This document shows, piece after piece, positions 53,157-62,403 of a stretch of DNA of 64,000 nucleotides. Each line of letters starts with the position of its first letter. The stretch's first letter is position 1. The notes below the pieces were generated by a model. The model was not told the origin of the DNA. It saw nothing but the letters and a program-made list of their open reading frames with translations, and did no database searches. The DNA lies in assembly GCA_019038645.1 (NCBI GenBank), contig JAHOYT010000036.1, forward strand, positions 80,103 to 144,102, given 5' to 3'. The stretch comes from Bacteroidales bacterium. GTDB taxonomy: Bacteria > Bacteroidota > Bacteroidia > Bacteroidales > UBA12077. Made by a program: the position numbers and the translations under genes.

Positions 53157-56100
53157 TTAATCGTTTGTATTTTCTTTCTTCTTCCTGATAATTCTGTTCC
53201 AAAATTTTTTCATTAGTTCTGAAAATGTATTAAATTCTTCGCGGTAAAATATACCAACTCCCTGTGTATATGGTGCATTTTCATATAAAAGCTTATCGTT
53301 AGATTCGTTGAAGGCTTTAACACGTAATTTCCCACTTTTATTTAGTTTTACATCAACATTAAAATCACCAACAATATTAGTTGCCTGGTCAACTGTTTGT
53401 CCTCCATACCCAACATTCCCGTTTATACTAACTCTATCGTCGAGTAGCTGCGTAGACAGCGCAACTTCAACCTGGTCTTTTGATATTTCATCACCAGGAC
53501 GATAATTTACACCGATATCCCATTCGTCGCTAATTTGAGACAACCAATGGCTTAACTGATTTGATAAAAGCTCACTTGTGGTTACGGTACCTATTCCGGC
53601 TGTACTTGATCCATCAGTGAAGTATATATCCGATCCGGTTTGCGCAGGCATAAAAGAGTTTAAAACCAGCAATGATAAAAACTGTTTGTTTAATTTTTCT
53701 TCTGTATTAACTGCAGTTTTAATAAGAGTTTTAGTTTCCTCGTCAGCTGTCGGAAGATTTATATCAAATTGTATATCCGGGTTCATTAATTTATTAGAAA
53801 GATATACCTGGCATTCTACAGGAATTCGCTTTTTGTAATAATCTTTATTTGTATAGTATGAAGTGTCAATAACTAAACTGTTTAATGATGCTTTTAAATT
53901 ATAAACTGCTTCAAAATCTACATTTGCGTCATAAGGTTCTCCGTTCCATATAATATTCCCGCCGCGCTTAATTTTAAATTTTTTGTTAATCACATTCTGA
54001 AGAGTAAAAAGGTAGTCTCCTTCTTCAATTGTAAAATCTCCATACATCTTAAAATTATTTTCGGCATCGATTTCCATTTTTAAGTCACCTTCTCCTTTTC
54101 CTCTTATCACATCGCCAATTTTAGAATCAAAAATAAGCTGAGCCTCTACATCAGGGGTTATTTCGAGCTCAAAATTTAATCCAAAGCCTTTAAAATCTAT
54201 GTTATAATCATCCTGTTCAGTAACTTTCACCTCCGATTTATTAATAAATGTAAGAAATTCCATTTCGTTTGCACTGCTTGTCTGGATAAGCGGAATACTG
54301 ATTTTAGTGTCTTTTTCAGTTTTAGCCGAGATATCAATAAAAGTATTATCTCTATTGCCATTAATACTTACAATGCCTGACATAAATGCCGATCCGTAAA
54401 AAGATTCATTATCTTCCACAGTTGTATTCAACGAATGAAGATTGTTTACGTCAATATCAAAATTAAAACTTATATCCTTTCTGGGTCCGAATTTTAATAA
54501 GCCATTTGTTTTTCCAATATTTTGATATGAATCTAATAAATTTACATTATTGAATTTCATGGAGTTATTCTCAACAATTACTTCTGTTGTGAACTTATAG
54601 CTTGTTTTCAGATAATCAATTGTCATTGCAGCATCATGCGCATAAAGAATACCGTTAAATTCCGGTTTTTTTAAAGTTCCGTTTACAAGGATTGAACCGT
54701 CACTTTTACCTGAAACATTAGATGCAAAGCTTTTTAAATAAGGATTTAATACGTGTAAACCAAGTTTGTCAAGTATTATATTGAATTTAATACTTTTGTC
54801 TGCCGGATAATAATTACCGGACACATTTAATGTTCTTTTTTCGTTATCTATAGTTGAGGCTTCAAGTTGTATAGCTTTATCTTTATCAATCCAGCGGCTA
54901 AAGATCTGCATATAGCCAAAATTTTCGCTATTTAAAATTAGATTATCTATTTCAATATTGGCATAAAACAAAGGATTCTTGTAAAGATCCGAGAAGTTTG
55001 ACTCACCATTAATAATTCCTCGGAACTCTAGCTTTATATCCTTGGTGAGCGCATTTATATTGGCCAGATTTAGTTTTCCAAAACTTAGAAATAATGTATC
55101 CTCCTGATTTTCTGAAATTTTCCCGTTTACCTTTAAGTTCTGATCGCCGTGATTAATAGCAAAATTATTAATTGAATATGATGTTGAGTCAATTTTAATA
55201 TAAGATTTGTTGATATACCATAATGAGTCTTTTACAATAACACTTGACGGTAAAACGGTTATGTTAAACAAAGGGTCATCATAGTTGTTTTTTTGCATGA
55301 TATTTACTGAGGCAAGTATCTTGCCTTCGTACACAACAGTGTCTTCATTATCCCAGTCAATTTTAAAATCAATGTTATTATTATGAATTATTGATGTTGT
55401 TTTAAATTTTTCAAGAAAGAAGTAATTATTTAGTAAAAGACTATTACATTTTGTTAGTGAAGTGAAAATACTATCGTTTGAAAATGTACTAATATTCAAA
55501 TCATTAAATGTATGATTTTTGTAACTAAATTCGTTTGCAAAAGCATTCAGGAGAAACCTCTTTTTTTCTGAATTATATTTAAAAATAATATTTGAGCTGT
55601 CACTTATGAAAACCGAGGGTAAGAAAAACCTGGTAATAATTTCTGTTTTCTTTAGTTTCAGATCAAGTGTAAAATTGTTATTATAATCTAATGAAATTGT
55701 GTCTGTTGATTGATTAATTAATGCAGGAAGGTAATTGAAATACAGATTTTTTAAAGACTGAACAAGAGAAGTAGATTTATATTCTCCGGTCAATAGAGCA
55801 TCAATATAATCCGATTTAAGCTCAATGCGATGAGTATCCGCAAAGTGTTTAGAAATTAGCCTTAATGTATCAAAAACCAGATTTTCATTTAATTTGTGAA
55901 GTGTTGCATCAGAGAAGCTAATTTCTCCAAAAGCATTATCTACATCAATACCTTCGAAATTTGCCTGTAAATTTAAAGATAAATTAGAAGTAGAGTCGTT
56001 TTTGTCAATATTTAAACCATAAAGATTTGCATGAGGGATATTTGCATTAAAATTAAATATTGGTATTTCTTTAGAAAAATCAATATCACCGCTAAAATCA

Positions 56101-57584
56101 ATTTTAATATTGGGATCAGATATACTAAAATATCCGTCGTAAGTTTTTTCTGTTAAAAAGCCATCAATAATAATATTCTGGTAATTGTAGTTGTTAATTT
56201 CAATACTATGTATAGTTCCATCCGTTGTTGCCTTTATTGTTTTTTTTGTATCTACTGAACCTTTAATGCGGGCATCCATTGTAATTTTCCCTATTTTATT
56301 ATTTTCAGGAACAAGCTGCCCTATAAAGAAATCGGTAGTTTTCAGGTTCCCGCTAAAAGCCAGCGTTTTTGAAGTGTCTGGTTGTAAAGACAGGTCGGTA
56401 GAAATATTTCCAAGATCTGATGTAAACTTTCCGTATGTAACAAAATCATCATAAAAACCGGCAAAATTCCCTTTGTAGCTAATAATCCCAAGCTGGTTAA
56501 ATCTTTCAGGTATTATTATTTCCTTACCATTGTTTAAGAACTTATTAATTAATTCAAAATCCTGTGCCTGTGTAGTCAATTTTTTAAAATCAAAATACAT
56601 AAACATTTGTGAGTAATCAGGAAGCCCGTTTAAACTAAAATCCGTTATTAACTCCGTTTGCTCTCCAATCTGAAACTTTACATTTTTACCTTTAAACGTA
56701 CTTAGTTTACTGTATACTCTTCCCGAAAGAACTGTATTTAATTCAATATTTTTAAAAACAGGGACAAAATATCCAATATCAATAAAACTTATATTAGATT
56801 CCTGAAATGTAAAATCAAGTATTATATTTTTGGCAAACTCTCTGTATTCAAAATAGTCGTTGTGGCGGAACGAAAGCGAGTCAGAATTAATATAGGAATT
56901 AGGTGTTCTGATTTTTACATTGCTAAATTTCATATGCTCTTTTCCAATGCTCACATTGAATTTGACATTATATGCAGAAAAACCAGATTTCTCTTCAAAT
57001 GTTAATTTTTTAAGATAGAAAGTTGCTATTCCGTTATTTATTTGAAAATTCCTTATGTCCAGATCGTCAATTTCGCATATTAAATTGCCAAAATCAATAT
57101 CACTTTGCCGATTTTTATTATATAATTTTAATCTAAAAACTGATTGTTGCATTCCTATATTCTGAAATAGAACTTTCCATTTAGATTTACTTGCAAGGGT
57201 ATCTCTTTTTTGCAGGCTTTCCGTAATAAACTTAAGATTAACGGGTTGTAATGAGTCGTATTTATGTAAATAAAGTTTGGCATTAATAAAGTTAATTTTA
57301 TTTATGTTAATGATTTTGCTTTTGCGGTCAAAATCATTCAGGTTGCAAATTATTTCTTTTGAAAAAAGTAATGTATCCTCAAGCTGATCTTCAATATAAA
57401 CGTTTTTTAAAACTATCCGGTTAAAAAATTTAAAGTGAACTGCTTCTACTTCAAATTTAGCATTCAGATTTTCTGATATTTCTTTGGTAATTTTTTGTGT
57501 CAGGAAGGTTTGAATTTTGCTGCTTTTAAGAACAAAAAATGCGGTTGTTGGTATAACTATTATAACCAACAAAAAAATGATCAA
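53157..57584 (-). CDS. tamB: TamB-like translocation and assembly module protein
   Basis: This is a 1475-residue inner-membrane-anchored AsmA-like protein with a long periplasmic beta-taco that bridges to the outer membrane for phospholipid transport or outer-membrane protein insertion. One N-terminal helix is followed by many short beta-repeats, and the C-terminal DUF490/TamB domain (about 1050-1450) includes the late block GQTVDQATNIVGDFNVDVKLNKSGKLRVKAFNE-like strand pairs. No ATG start exists. TTG at 57584 is the usual-codon start, but the frame stays open upstream over a basic stretch (KNIKKKYKI) that would make a better membrane anchor, so an ATT start near 57605 is possible. It is divergent from tsaD. 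Confidence 0.88.
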   Translation of the reverse strand: MIIFLLVIIVIPTTAFFVLKSSKIQTFLTQKITKEISENLNAKFEVEAVHFKFFNRIVLKNVYIEDQLEDTLLFSKEIICNLNDFDRKSKIININKINFINAKLYLHKYDSLQPVNLKFITESLQKRDTLASKSKWKVLFQNIGMQQSVFRLKLYNKNRQSDIDFGNLICEIDDLDIRNFQINNGIATFYLKKLTFEEKSGFSAYNVKFNVSIGKEHMKFSNVKIRTPNSYINSDSLSFRHNDYFEYREFAKNIILDFTFQESNISFIDIGYFVPVFKNIELNTVLSGRVYSKLSTFKGKNVKFQIGEQTELITDFSLNGLPDYSQMFMYFDFKKLTTQAQDFELINKFLNNGKEIIIPERFNQLGIISYKGNFAGFYDDFVTYGKFTSDLGNISTDLSLQPDTSKTLAFSGNLKTTDFFIGQLVPENNKIGKITMDARIKGSVDTKKTIKATTDGTIHSIEINNYNYQNIIIDGFLTEKTYDGYFSISDPNIKIDFSGDIDFSKEIPIFNFNANIPHANLYGLNIDKNDSTSNLSLNLQANFEGIDVDNAFGEISFSDATLHKLNENLVFDTLRLISKHFADTHRIELKSDYIDALLTGEYKSTSLVQSLKNLYFNYLPALINQSTDTISLDYNNNFTLDLKLKKTEIITRFFLPSVFISDSSNIIFKYNSEKKRFLLNAFANEFSYKNHTFNDLNISTFSNDSIFTSLTKCNSLLLNNYFFLEKFKTTSIIHNNNIDFKIDWDNEDTVVYEGKILASVNIMQKNNYDDPLFNITVLPSSVIVKDSLWYINKSYIKIDSTSYSINNFAINHGDQNLKVNGKISENQEDTLFLSFGKLNLANINALTKDIKLEFRGIINGESNFSDLYKNPLFYANIEIDNLILNSENFGYMQIFSRWIDKDKAIQLEASTIDNEKRTLNVSGNYYPADKSIKFNIILDKLGLHVLNPYLKSFASNVSGKSDGSILVNGTLKKPEFNGILYAHDAAMTIDYLKTSYKFTTEVIVENNSMKFNNVNLLDSYQNIGKTNGLLKFGPRKDISFNFDIDVNNLHSLNTTVEDNESFYGSAFMSGIVSINGNRDNTFIDISAKTEKDTKISIPLIQTSSANEMEFLTFINKSEVKVTEQDDYNIDFKGFGLNFELEITPDVEAQLIFDSKIGDVIRGKGEGDLKMEIDAENNFKMYGDFTIEEGDYLFTLQNVINKKFKIKRGGNIIWNGEPYDANVDFEAVYNLKASLNSLVIDTSYYTNKDYYKKRIPVECQVYLSNKLMNPDIQFDINLPTADEETKTLIKTAVNTEEKLNKQFLSLLVLNSFMPAQTGSDIYFTDGSSTAGIGTVTTSELLSNQLSHWLSQISDEWDIGVNYRPGDEISKDQVEVALSTQLLDDRVSINGNVGYGGQTVDQATNIVGDFNVDVKLNKSGKLRVKAFNESNDKLLYENAPYTQGVGIFYREEFNTFSELMKKFWNRIIRKKKENTND

Positions 57585-57604
57585 TATTTTATATTTTTTT
57601 TTAA

Positions 57605-57612
57605 TATTTTTG
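57605..57612 (+). promoter_or_regulatory. -7 promoter element upstream of tsaD
   Basis: An exact TATTTTTG (TAnnTTTG) 66 bases before the tsaD ATG, in the tamB-tsaD divergent gap. Confidence 0.45.
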
Positions 57613-57677
57613 CCCTTTGAAACTCTAACGCAAAAGAAGCAAAAAAAATTATAAATAACTCAAATTCTATGTAATAA

Positions 57678-58697
57678 ATGAGCATAACAATACTAGGAAT
57701 TGAATCTTCGTGTGATGATACTTCGGCATCTGTAATTAAAGATGGTTTTTTATTGTCAAATGTTACTGCAAATCAGGATGTTCACAAAGCATACGGCGGA
57801 GTGGTGCCGGAACTGGCTTCAAGAGCTCATCAGCAAAATATTATACCGGTGGTTGAGCAGGCATTAAGGCAAGCTAAACTATCTAAAAATGAGATTGATG
57901 CGGTTGCTTTTACACGGGGCCCTGGTTTATTGGGATCTTTACTTGTTGGAACATCCTTTTCAAAGTCATTTTCTTTGGCTTTGGAAATACCAATAATTGA
58001 GGTTAATCATTTGCAGGCACATATTTTAGTTCATTTTATTAAAGAATTGGAAAAAGAAAAACAAATGCCCGGGTTTCCATTTTTGTGTTTATTGGTTTCG
58101 GGAGGACATACACAAATTGTTGTCGTAAAGAATCATTTAGAAATGGAGATTATAGGACAAACTATTGATGATGCTGCTGGTGAGGCATTTGATAAATGTG
58201 CTAAGGTAATTGGCTTGCCTTACCCTGGTGGTCCGTTAATTGATAAAAATGCAAAGGAAGGAAACAGGGATGCATTTAAATTCAGCAGACCAAGAATAAA
58301 GGATTTGGATTATAGTTTTAGTGGATTAAAAACCTCGTTTTTATATTTTGTTCGGGATAGCATAAAAGATAATCCGAAATTTATTAAGGAAAACATGATG
58401 GATTTAAGTGCCAGTATACAGTATACGATTGTTGAAATTTTAATGGACAAGCTGGAAAAGGCTGTAAAACAAACAGGAATAAGACAAATAGCCATAGCCG
58501 GAGGAGTTTCTGCAAATTCAGGATTACAGAAATCACTAATTGAACGTGCAAAAACTTTTGGGTGGGAGACATTTATTCCGGAGTTTAAATTTACAACCGA
58601 TAATGCTGCCATGATTGGAATTACAGGATATTATAAATATCTAAAAAAAGAATTTGCCAGTCAGGATATTGCCCCAATGGCAAGGCTTCCTTATTAG
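57678..58697 (+). CDS. tsaD: tRNA threonylcarbamoyladenosine synthase subunit TsaD
   Basis: It transfers the threonylcarbamoyl group to A37 of ANN-decoding tRNAs, with TsaB and TsaE (not in this window). The ASKHA fold is clear: GIESSCDDTSASV at the N-terminus, metal-binding His111 and His115 in NHLQAH, LLVSGGHTQIV, and the late GGVSANSGL. At 339 residues it is the normal length. It is divergent from tamB; this pairing is common in the phylum, from memory. It is convergent with the downstream MFS gene and no terminator is evident. Confidence 0.97.
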   Translation: MSITILGIESSCDDTSASVIKDGFLLSNVTANQDVHKAYGGVVPELASRAHQQNIIPVVEQALRQAKLSKNEIDAVAFTRGPGLLGSLLVGTSFSKSFSLALEIPIIEVNHLQAHILVHFIKELEKEKQMPGFPFLCLLVSGGHTQIVVVKNHLEMEIIGQTIDDAAGEAFDKCAKVIGLPYPGGPLIDKNAKEGNRDAFKFSRPRIKDLDYSFSGLKTSFLYFVRDSIKDNPKFIKENMMDLSASIQYTIVEILMDKLEKAVKQTGIRQIAIAGGVSANSGLQKSLIERAKTFGWETFIPEFKFTTDNAAMIGITGYYKYLKKEFASQDIAPMARLPY

Positions 58698-58723
58698 TAA
58701 AGATACACACTTGAAAATATCAA

Positions 58724-59968
58724 TTACTTCTTCATTTTCGCAATATACAAAGGAGTGGACAGGATTAATAATAATGCCAAAACAGATAAGCCAATACCTA
58801 CCCCAAACTTGTCAGCCAGTAAACCAAGGATTGGAGCAAAGATAGCAGCAACAAGGCTTTTTGCCTGTGAATTAGCAGAAAGGGCTGTTGCAAGAACTTC
58901 ATCATTGTATAACTCGCTCACATACGCAACTCCGATCGGATTTCTAAGATTTTCAATTAAATAAATCCCTATAAAAAACAGTACTGAAAGAAAATAAAAA
59001 CCATAATGGAATAATACTCCACTTATAAAAGCCAGCACAAAACCAATATACAGTGTTGTATTAAGAGCAAATTCAATAGATTTTAGTTTGTTTTTTAATT
59101 TACCAGCTTTACGCGATGCGTATGAAGTTAATAAGTAAATAATAAAATACAGAAGACCTATGAGTATTGCAGATTTTTGTTTATCGGTAAATGCCAGCAT
59201 TATTGGAACTGATAGTGCAAAAGTATGAATAACAGGTTGCAGGTAATCTTTAATTGTACGGTGAAACCCACTATGTGAGGAAAGATTTGCTATCGCTTTC
59301 AAAATATGGATATTCTTAAATGAAAAAACAAAATCTTTAATAACAGTCTTAATTTTTTTATTTATTTCGTCCCACTCAAACTGAATGTTTTTACGATCAA
59401 GAATTTTTGGATATGATGATATCAGGAATAAATCCAAGACGTACGGTATGGAAGAATAAATAAAAATTGATTTATAACTACCGCTATAAAAAACAATAGA
59501 TGCTGCTATTAATGAAGATATAGCAGATCCCATTTGCGACCACGATCTTGTATTCCCGTAATATTGAGTACGTTGATCTCCCCATCCTTTAATTTTCAGA
59601 TAGTCAAAAATCATTGCTTTGTGTGTTCCTGTCCTGAACGCATCGCCGGTTGCATAAAAAATTATTGCCACAAAAAACAGGGAGTAATTATTGGACAAAA
59701 AGAATATTACAAATGATATTATATAGAATAAAAATGAAAAGATTAATGATCTTTTACGACCAAAAACATCAGCAGCAATACCTGATGGTATTTCAAGTAT
59801 ATTAATGAAAATTTCACGAATAGCATAAAGTGTTCCTATTTGCAGGAATGAAATTCCTTTTTCCAGAAAAAATAGAATCAAAAAGGGTTCAAAGAATCGC
59901 AGGTTTTTTAAAAAACCATAAAGACAGAATTTATAATATTGAATATCCTTTTTAAAAGTCGGTTTCAT
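58724..59968 (-). CDS. Major facilitator superfamily transporter
   Basis: This is a 12-helix MFS protein of 414 residues. The helix 2-3 loop shows GIAADVFGRKRSL, the MFS signature. Substrate cannot be inferred; the pattern (YATGDAFRTGTHKAMIFDYLK) resembles uncharacterised MFS proteins of Bacteroidetes. The 63 bases separating it from the upstream sensor gene contain a perfect 11-bp hairpin (59986-60010), leaving no room for a separate promoter. It is therefore either co-transcribed through that hairpin or controlled by it. Confidence 0.85.
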   Translation of the reverse strand: MKPTFKKDIQYYKFCLYGFLKNLRFFEPFLILFFLEKGISFLQIGTLYAIREIFINILEIPSGIAADVFGRKRSLIFSFLFYIISFVIFFLSNNYSLFFVAIIFYATGDAFRTGTHKAMIFDYLKIKGWGDQRTQYYGNTRSWSQMGSAISSLIAASIVFYSGSYKSIFIYSSIPYVLDLFLISSYPKILDRKNIQFEWDEINKKIKTVIKDFVFSFKNIHILKAIANLSSHSGFHRTIKDYLQPVIHTFALSVPIMLAFTDKQKSAILIGLLYFIIYLLTSYASRKAGKLKNKLKSIEFALNTTLYIGFVLAFISGVLFHYGFYFLSVLFFIGIYLIENLRNPIGVAYVSELYNDEVLATALSANSQAKSLVAAIFAPILGLLADKFGVGIGLSVLALLLILSTPLYIAKMKK

Positions 59969-59985
59969 TATTAAATTATATTAAA

Positions 59986-60010
59986 ATGGCACAAGTTAAA
60001 CTTGTGCCAT
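59986..60010 (-). terminator. Perfect hairpin between sensor and MFS genes (terminator or attenuator)
   Basis: ATGGCACAAGT-TTA-ACTTGTGCCAT on the minus strand, followed by only a short, interrupted T-run (TTTTAATATAATTT). It lies 17 bases before the MFS start codon. Confidence 0.6.
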
Positions 60011-60031
60011 CAAAAATTCGTTGTTTGTTTA

Positions 60032-61027
60032 TCACTGATGTTTTTTGAGAGAACGAATCGCAATAAAAATTGAACCAATAATTAATAATAAAAAGCTGAG
60101 TGCAAATAAGGCCTGCCTTTTAATAATTCTTATAACGGGTTCGTTTTTATCAGTAATATCTGTTATAATCGATAAAGCAAAATCGGGTAATCTTGTTGTA
60201 GGATCCTGTTCAATGTACATAAATTCAGCATTTAGCTTTTGTTTTTTTATGTTAAAGTCAGCCTGATGATCTTTTTTTTCGGTAAAAGAATTCAGAATAA
60301 GACTATCAGGAATGTATCTGTTTATAGCTTGATCAATAAGAGGAAACTGGTAATCGTTGTTTCCGAACCAATAGTTTACTGAAACCACATTCTTATTTTC
60401 TGCTGTTATCTGATTCAGTCTGTTTATAAACATTTCCATAATTTTATTCGCAACTTCAGAATAACTGCCTATTTCGATAAGAAATTCTCCATCTTTTGAG
60501 GCCTGATAAGAATAAGATTTCAGGCGTTTAGTAGAAGACTCAAACTGAAATCGTTCAGCAAAAAAAGCCTTGGATTTTAAAATCCGGTTTAAATGATTTG
60601 TTTTTTCGACACCAAATGCTGAGAAATCGAGTCCCCAATCAGGTGTATATGTTGTGTTAACAACTCTGTTATCTTCAATTATATATAAATCATGAAAAAC
60701 TGTATCGAGTCTCAAAGATTTTAACTGATCATTTAAGTTTTCAGATCTCAGATCTATATTTGTCCTTTTTGCGAGCGTTTCCAGTGCTTCTTTTTGTAAA
60801 TCAAAAAAAGATTTTTCAAAAGTCTGAAGTGCTGATGTTTGAAAATCACTAATTCCGATAATTTCATTCCTGATTTTATCCCGTAATTCTATATCGCTGT
60901 TTATCTGAACATTTATGGTGTCCTGTACAGTTATAATTGCTAATACTATATTAAGTAAAAGTACAACAAGAGTCACTTTTATAAACAACAACCTGAAAAT
61001 CGATTTTCTTTTTGAACTTTTGTCCAT
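60032..61027 (-). CDS. Orphan extracytoplasmic Cache-like sensor protein
   Basis: This 331-residue protein has an N-terminal helix (about 12-34), a periplasmic sensing region (35-300) and a second helix (about 305-325) followed by only six cytoplasmic residues. The segment HDLYIIEDNRVVNTTYTPDWGLDF resembles the Cache sensor strands seen in Bacteroidetes kinases and phosphatases. No HAMP, kinase, GGDEF or phosphatase output domain is present, so signal must pass to another membrane protein. An uncharacterised MFS transporter is next in the same direction, and the hairpin between them may set relative expression. Confidence 0.7.
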   Translation of the reverse strand: MDKSSKRKSIFRLLFIKVTLVVLLLNIVLAIITVQDTINVQINSDIELRDKIRNEIIGISDFQTSALQTFEKSFFDLQKEALETLAKRTNIDLRSENLNDQLKSLRLDTVFHDLYIIEDNRVVNTTYTPDWGLDFSAFGVEKTNHLNRILKSKAFFAERFQFESSTKRLKSYSYQASKDGEFLIEIGSYSEVANKIMEMFINRLNQITAENKNVVSVNYWFGNNDYQFPLIDQAINRYIPDSLILNSFTEKKDHQADFNIKKQKLNAEFMYIEQDPTTRLPDFALSIITDITDKNEPVIRIIKRQALFALSFLLLIIGSIFIAIRSLKKHQ

Positions 61028-61235
61028 GATAATGACATATTTAAATTAAAATCGCTGGTTAAGTTAGTAAAAAAAGATATTAGAAGTAAAAAAATGTGAA
61101 ATAAATTAAATTCGGTAATTTATAAATTTATTCTGAATCATAGTATATTTCAAGGATTCATAGAATTATTAGACGTAATTTTTATTGTAATTAGTAAAAT
61201 GCTTATTTTAGCATAAATATTTAAAATATATATTT

Positions 61236-62093
61236 ATGACAGATCTTACCAAGCACAGTTTGTACAAACCATTGGAAGTTGATTCAATGCTATCGGCTAT
61301 TTTTAATATTTATTTAAAGAAGTTTCTTATCATGTTTGTATACAGTTTTGTTGCTGTTTTTATGGTACAAGTGATAATTTATTATCTGGGTTTTTGGGAT
61401 TTATATACAGTATCTGATCCTGATGAAATGGTAAGAAATTTTCCTGAAATTTTTAAAAAAATTGGAGTCATTTCGGTTAGCTCAGTTATAATCTATGGTT
61501 TTTTGAACGCTTTTCTTATAAATTTTTTAATTAAAAGTGATCTGGAACCTGGTATAAATACAGGAGATTTACTTGCTGAGTCTTTTAGAAAATATTCTAT
61601 ACATATGATTTTCTTTTTAATACTTTCAGCAATAATTCTGATTGCAGGAATATTTATAGGTCTTATAGCTGTAATTGTTGGATCACTCGTAGCCATGGCT
61701 TATCTTGGAACTGTCATGATGAGTGGAGGGGCTGTTATTGTTGCTGAAGAAAAAAATGCAATTGAAACAATCGGCAGAATATTTTCATTAACTCACAAGG
61801 ATTTTTGGTCAGCACTTGGTGTAGTTGTTTTATTTGTATTAATTATGTTATTGATATCGCTGGTACTGAGTGCTATTATAGCAATTCCTGTCGTTATTAT
61901 GTTTTTTGGGAATTTAAATGATTCAGGTATTCTGGAAGCACTTAATTTAAAAATGTACGATTTAGGAATATGGGTAGTAATCTTAAATTCGATCGTTTCT
62001 GCTCTAACGTACCCTTTATACGCTATTTTATCCGTTGTATTATATTTTAAACTGAAGTATTCGGAAGATCATAATCGGGTAAGTCTTCAATAA
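61236..62093 (+). CDS. Multi-pass membrane protein of unknown function
   Basis: A 285-residue protein with about six membrane helices. A soluble N-terminal stretch MTDLTKHSLYKPLEVDSML precedes the first helix (32-52). The middle contains VAEEKNAIETIGRIFSLTHKDFWSALG, reminiscent of the glycerophosphodiester-phosphodiesterase membrane domain/YciC-like proteins ('AIxRSxxLxKGxxW' type). I cannot assign an activity. It stands alone on the plus strand between 208- and 310-base spacers. Confidence 0.7.
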   Translation: MTDLTKHSLYKPLEVDSMLSAIFNIYLKKFLIMFVYSFVAVFMVQVIIYYLGFWDLYTVSDPDEMVRNFPEIFKKIGVISVSSVIIYGFLNAFLINFLIKSDLEPGINTGDLLAESFRKYSIHMIFFLILSAIILIAGIFIGLIAVIVGSLVAMAYLGTVMMSGGAVIVAEEKNAIETIGRIFSLTHKDFWSALGVVVLFVLIMLLISLVLSAIIAIPVVIMFFGNLNDSGILEALNLKMYDLGIWVVILNSIVSALTYPLYAILSVVLYFKLKYSEDHNRVSLQ

Positions 62094-62403
62094 TTTTATT
62101 AAAGTAATATTTGTTAAGGTTTATACACGTAGCTGATACAGGTGCAAACGCTGAATGTAAAAATATTTTTATATTTTTTCAGAACTCTACGCAACCATTT
62201 TAAAATTTTAAACATCTTAAAAGAGTTAGTGCATCAATTAATAATTGTTTAGTTTCAATACCCTAACCTAAATAACGATACTGCAATATGCGGTAATTTT
62301 CAAAGACAGGGCGGTGTTAATAGCACCGCTTTTTTTATGAACATAATTCACTATTTAATGTTTTTCAAAAAAGAATTATTCTTCGCATAAAAGAATTATT
62401 AAT
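62094..62403. other. Intergenic region with a strong terminator
   Basis: 310 bases between the membrane-protein gene and yaaA. A hairpin terminator lies at 62311-62336, 217 bases after the upstream stop. I see no open frame or promoter box that would define a separate gene. A long 3' leader or an unrecognised small RNA are both possible. Confidence 0.5.
62311..62336 (+). terminator. Terminator upstream of yaaA
   Basis: Stem GCGGTG-TTAATAG-CACCGC followed by seven T. Confidence 0.85.
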
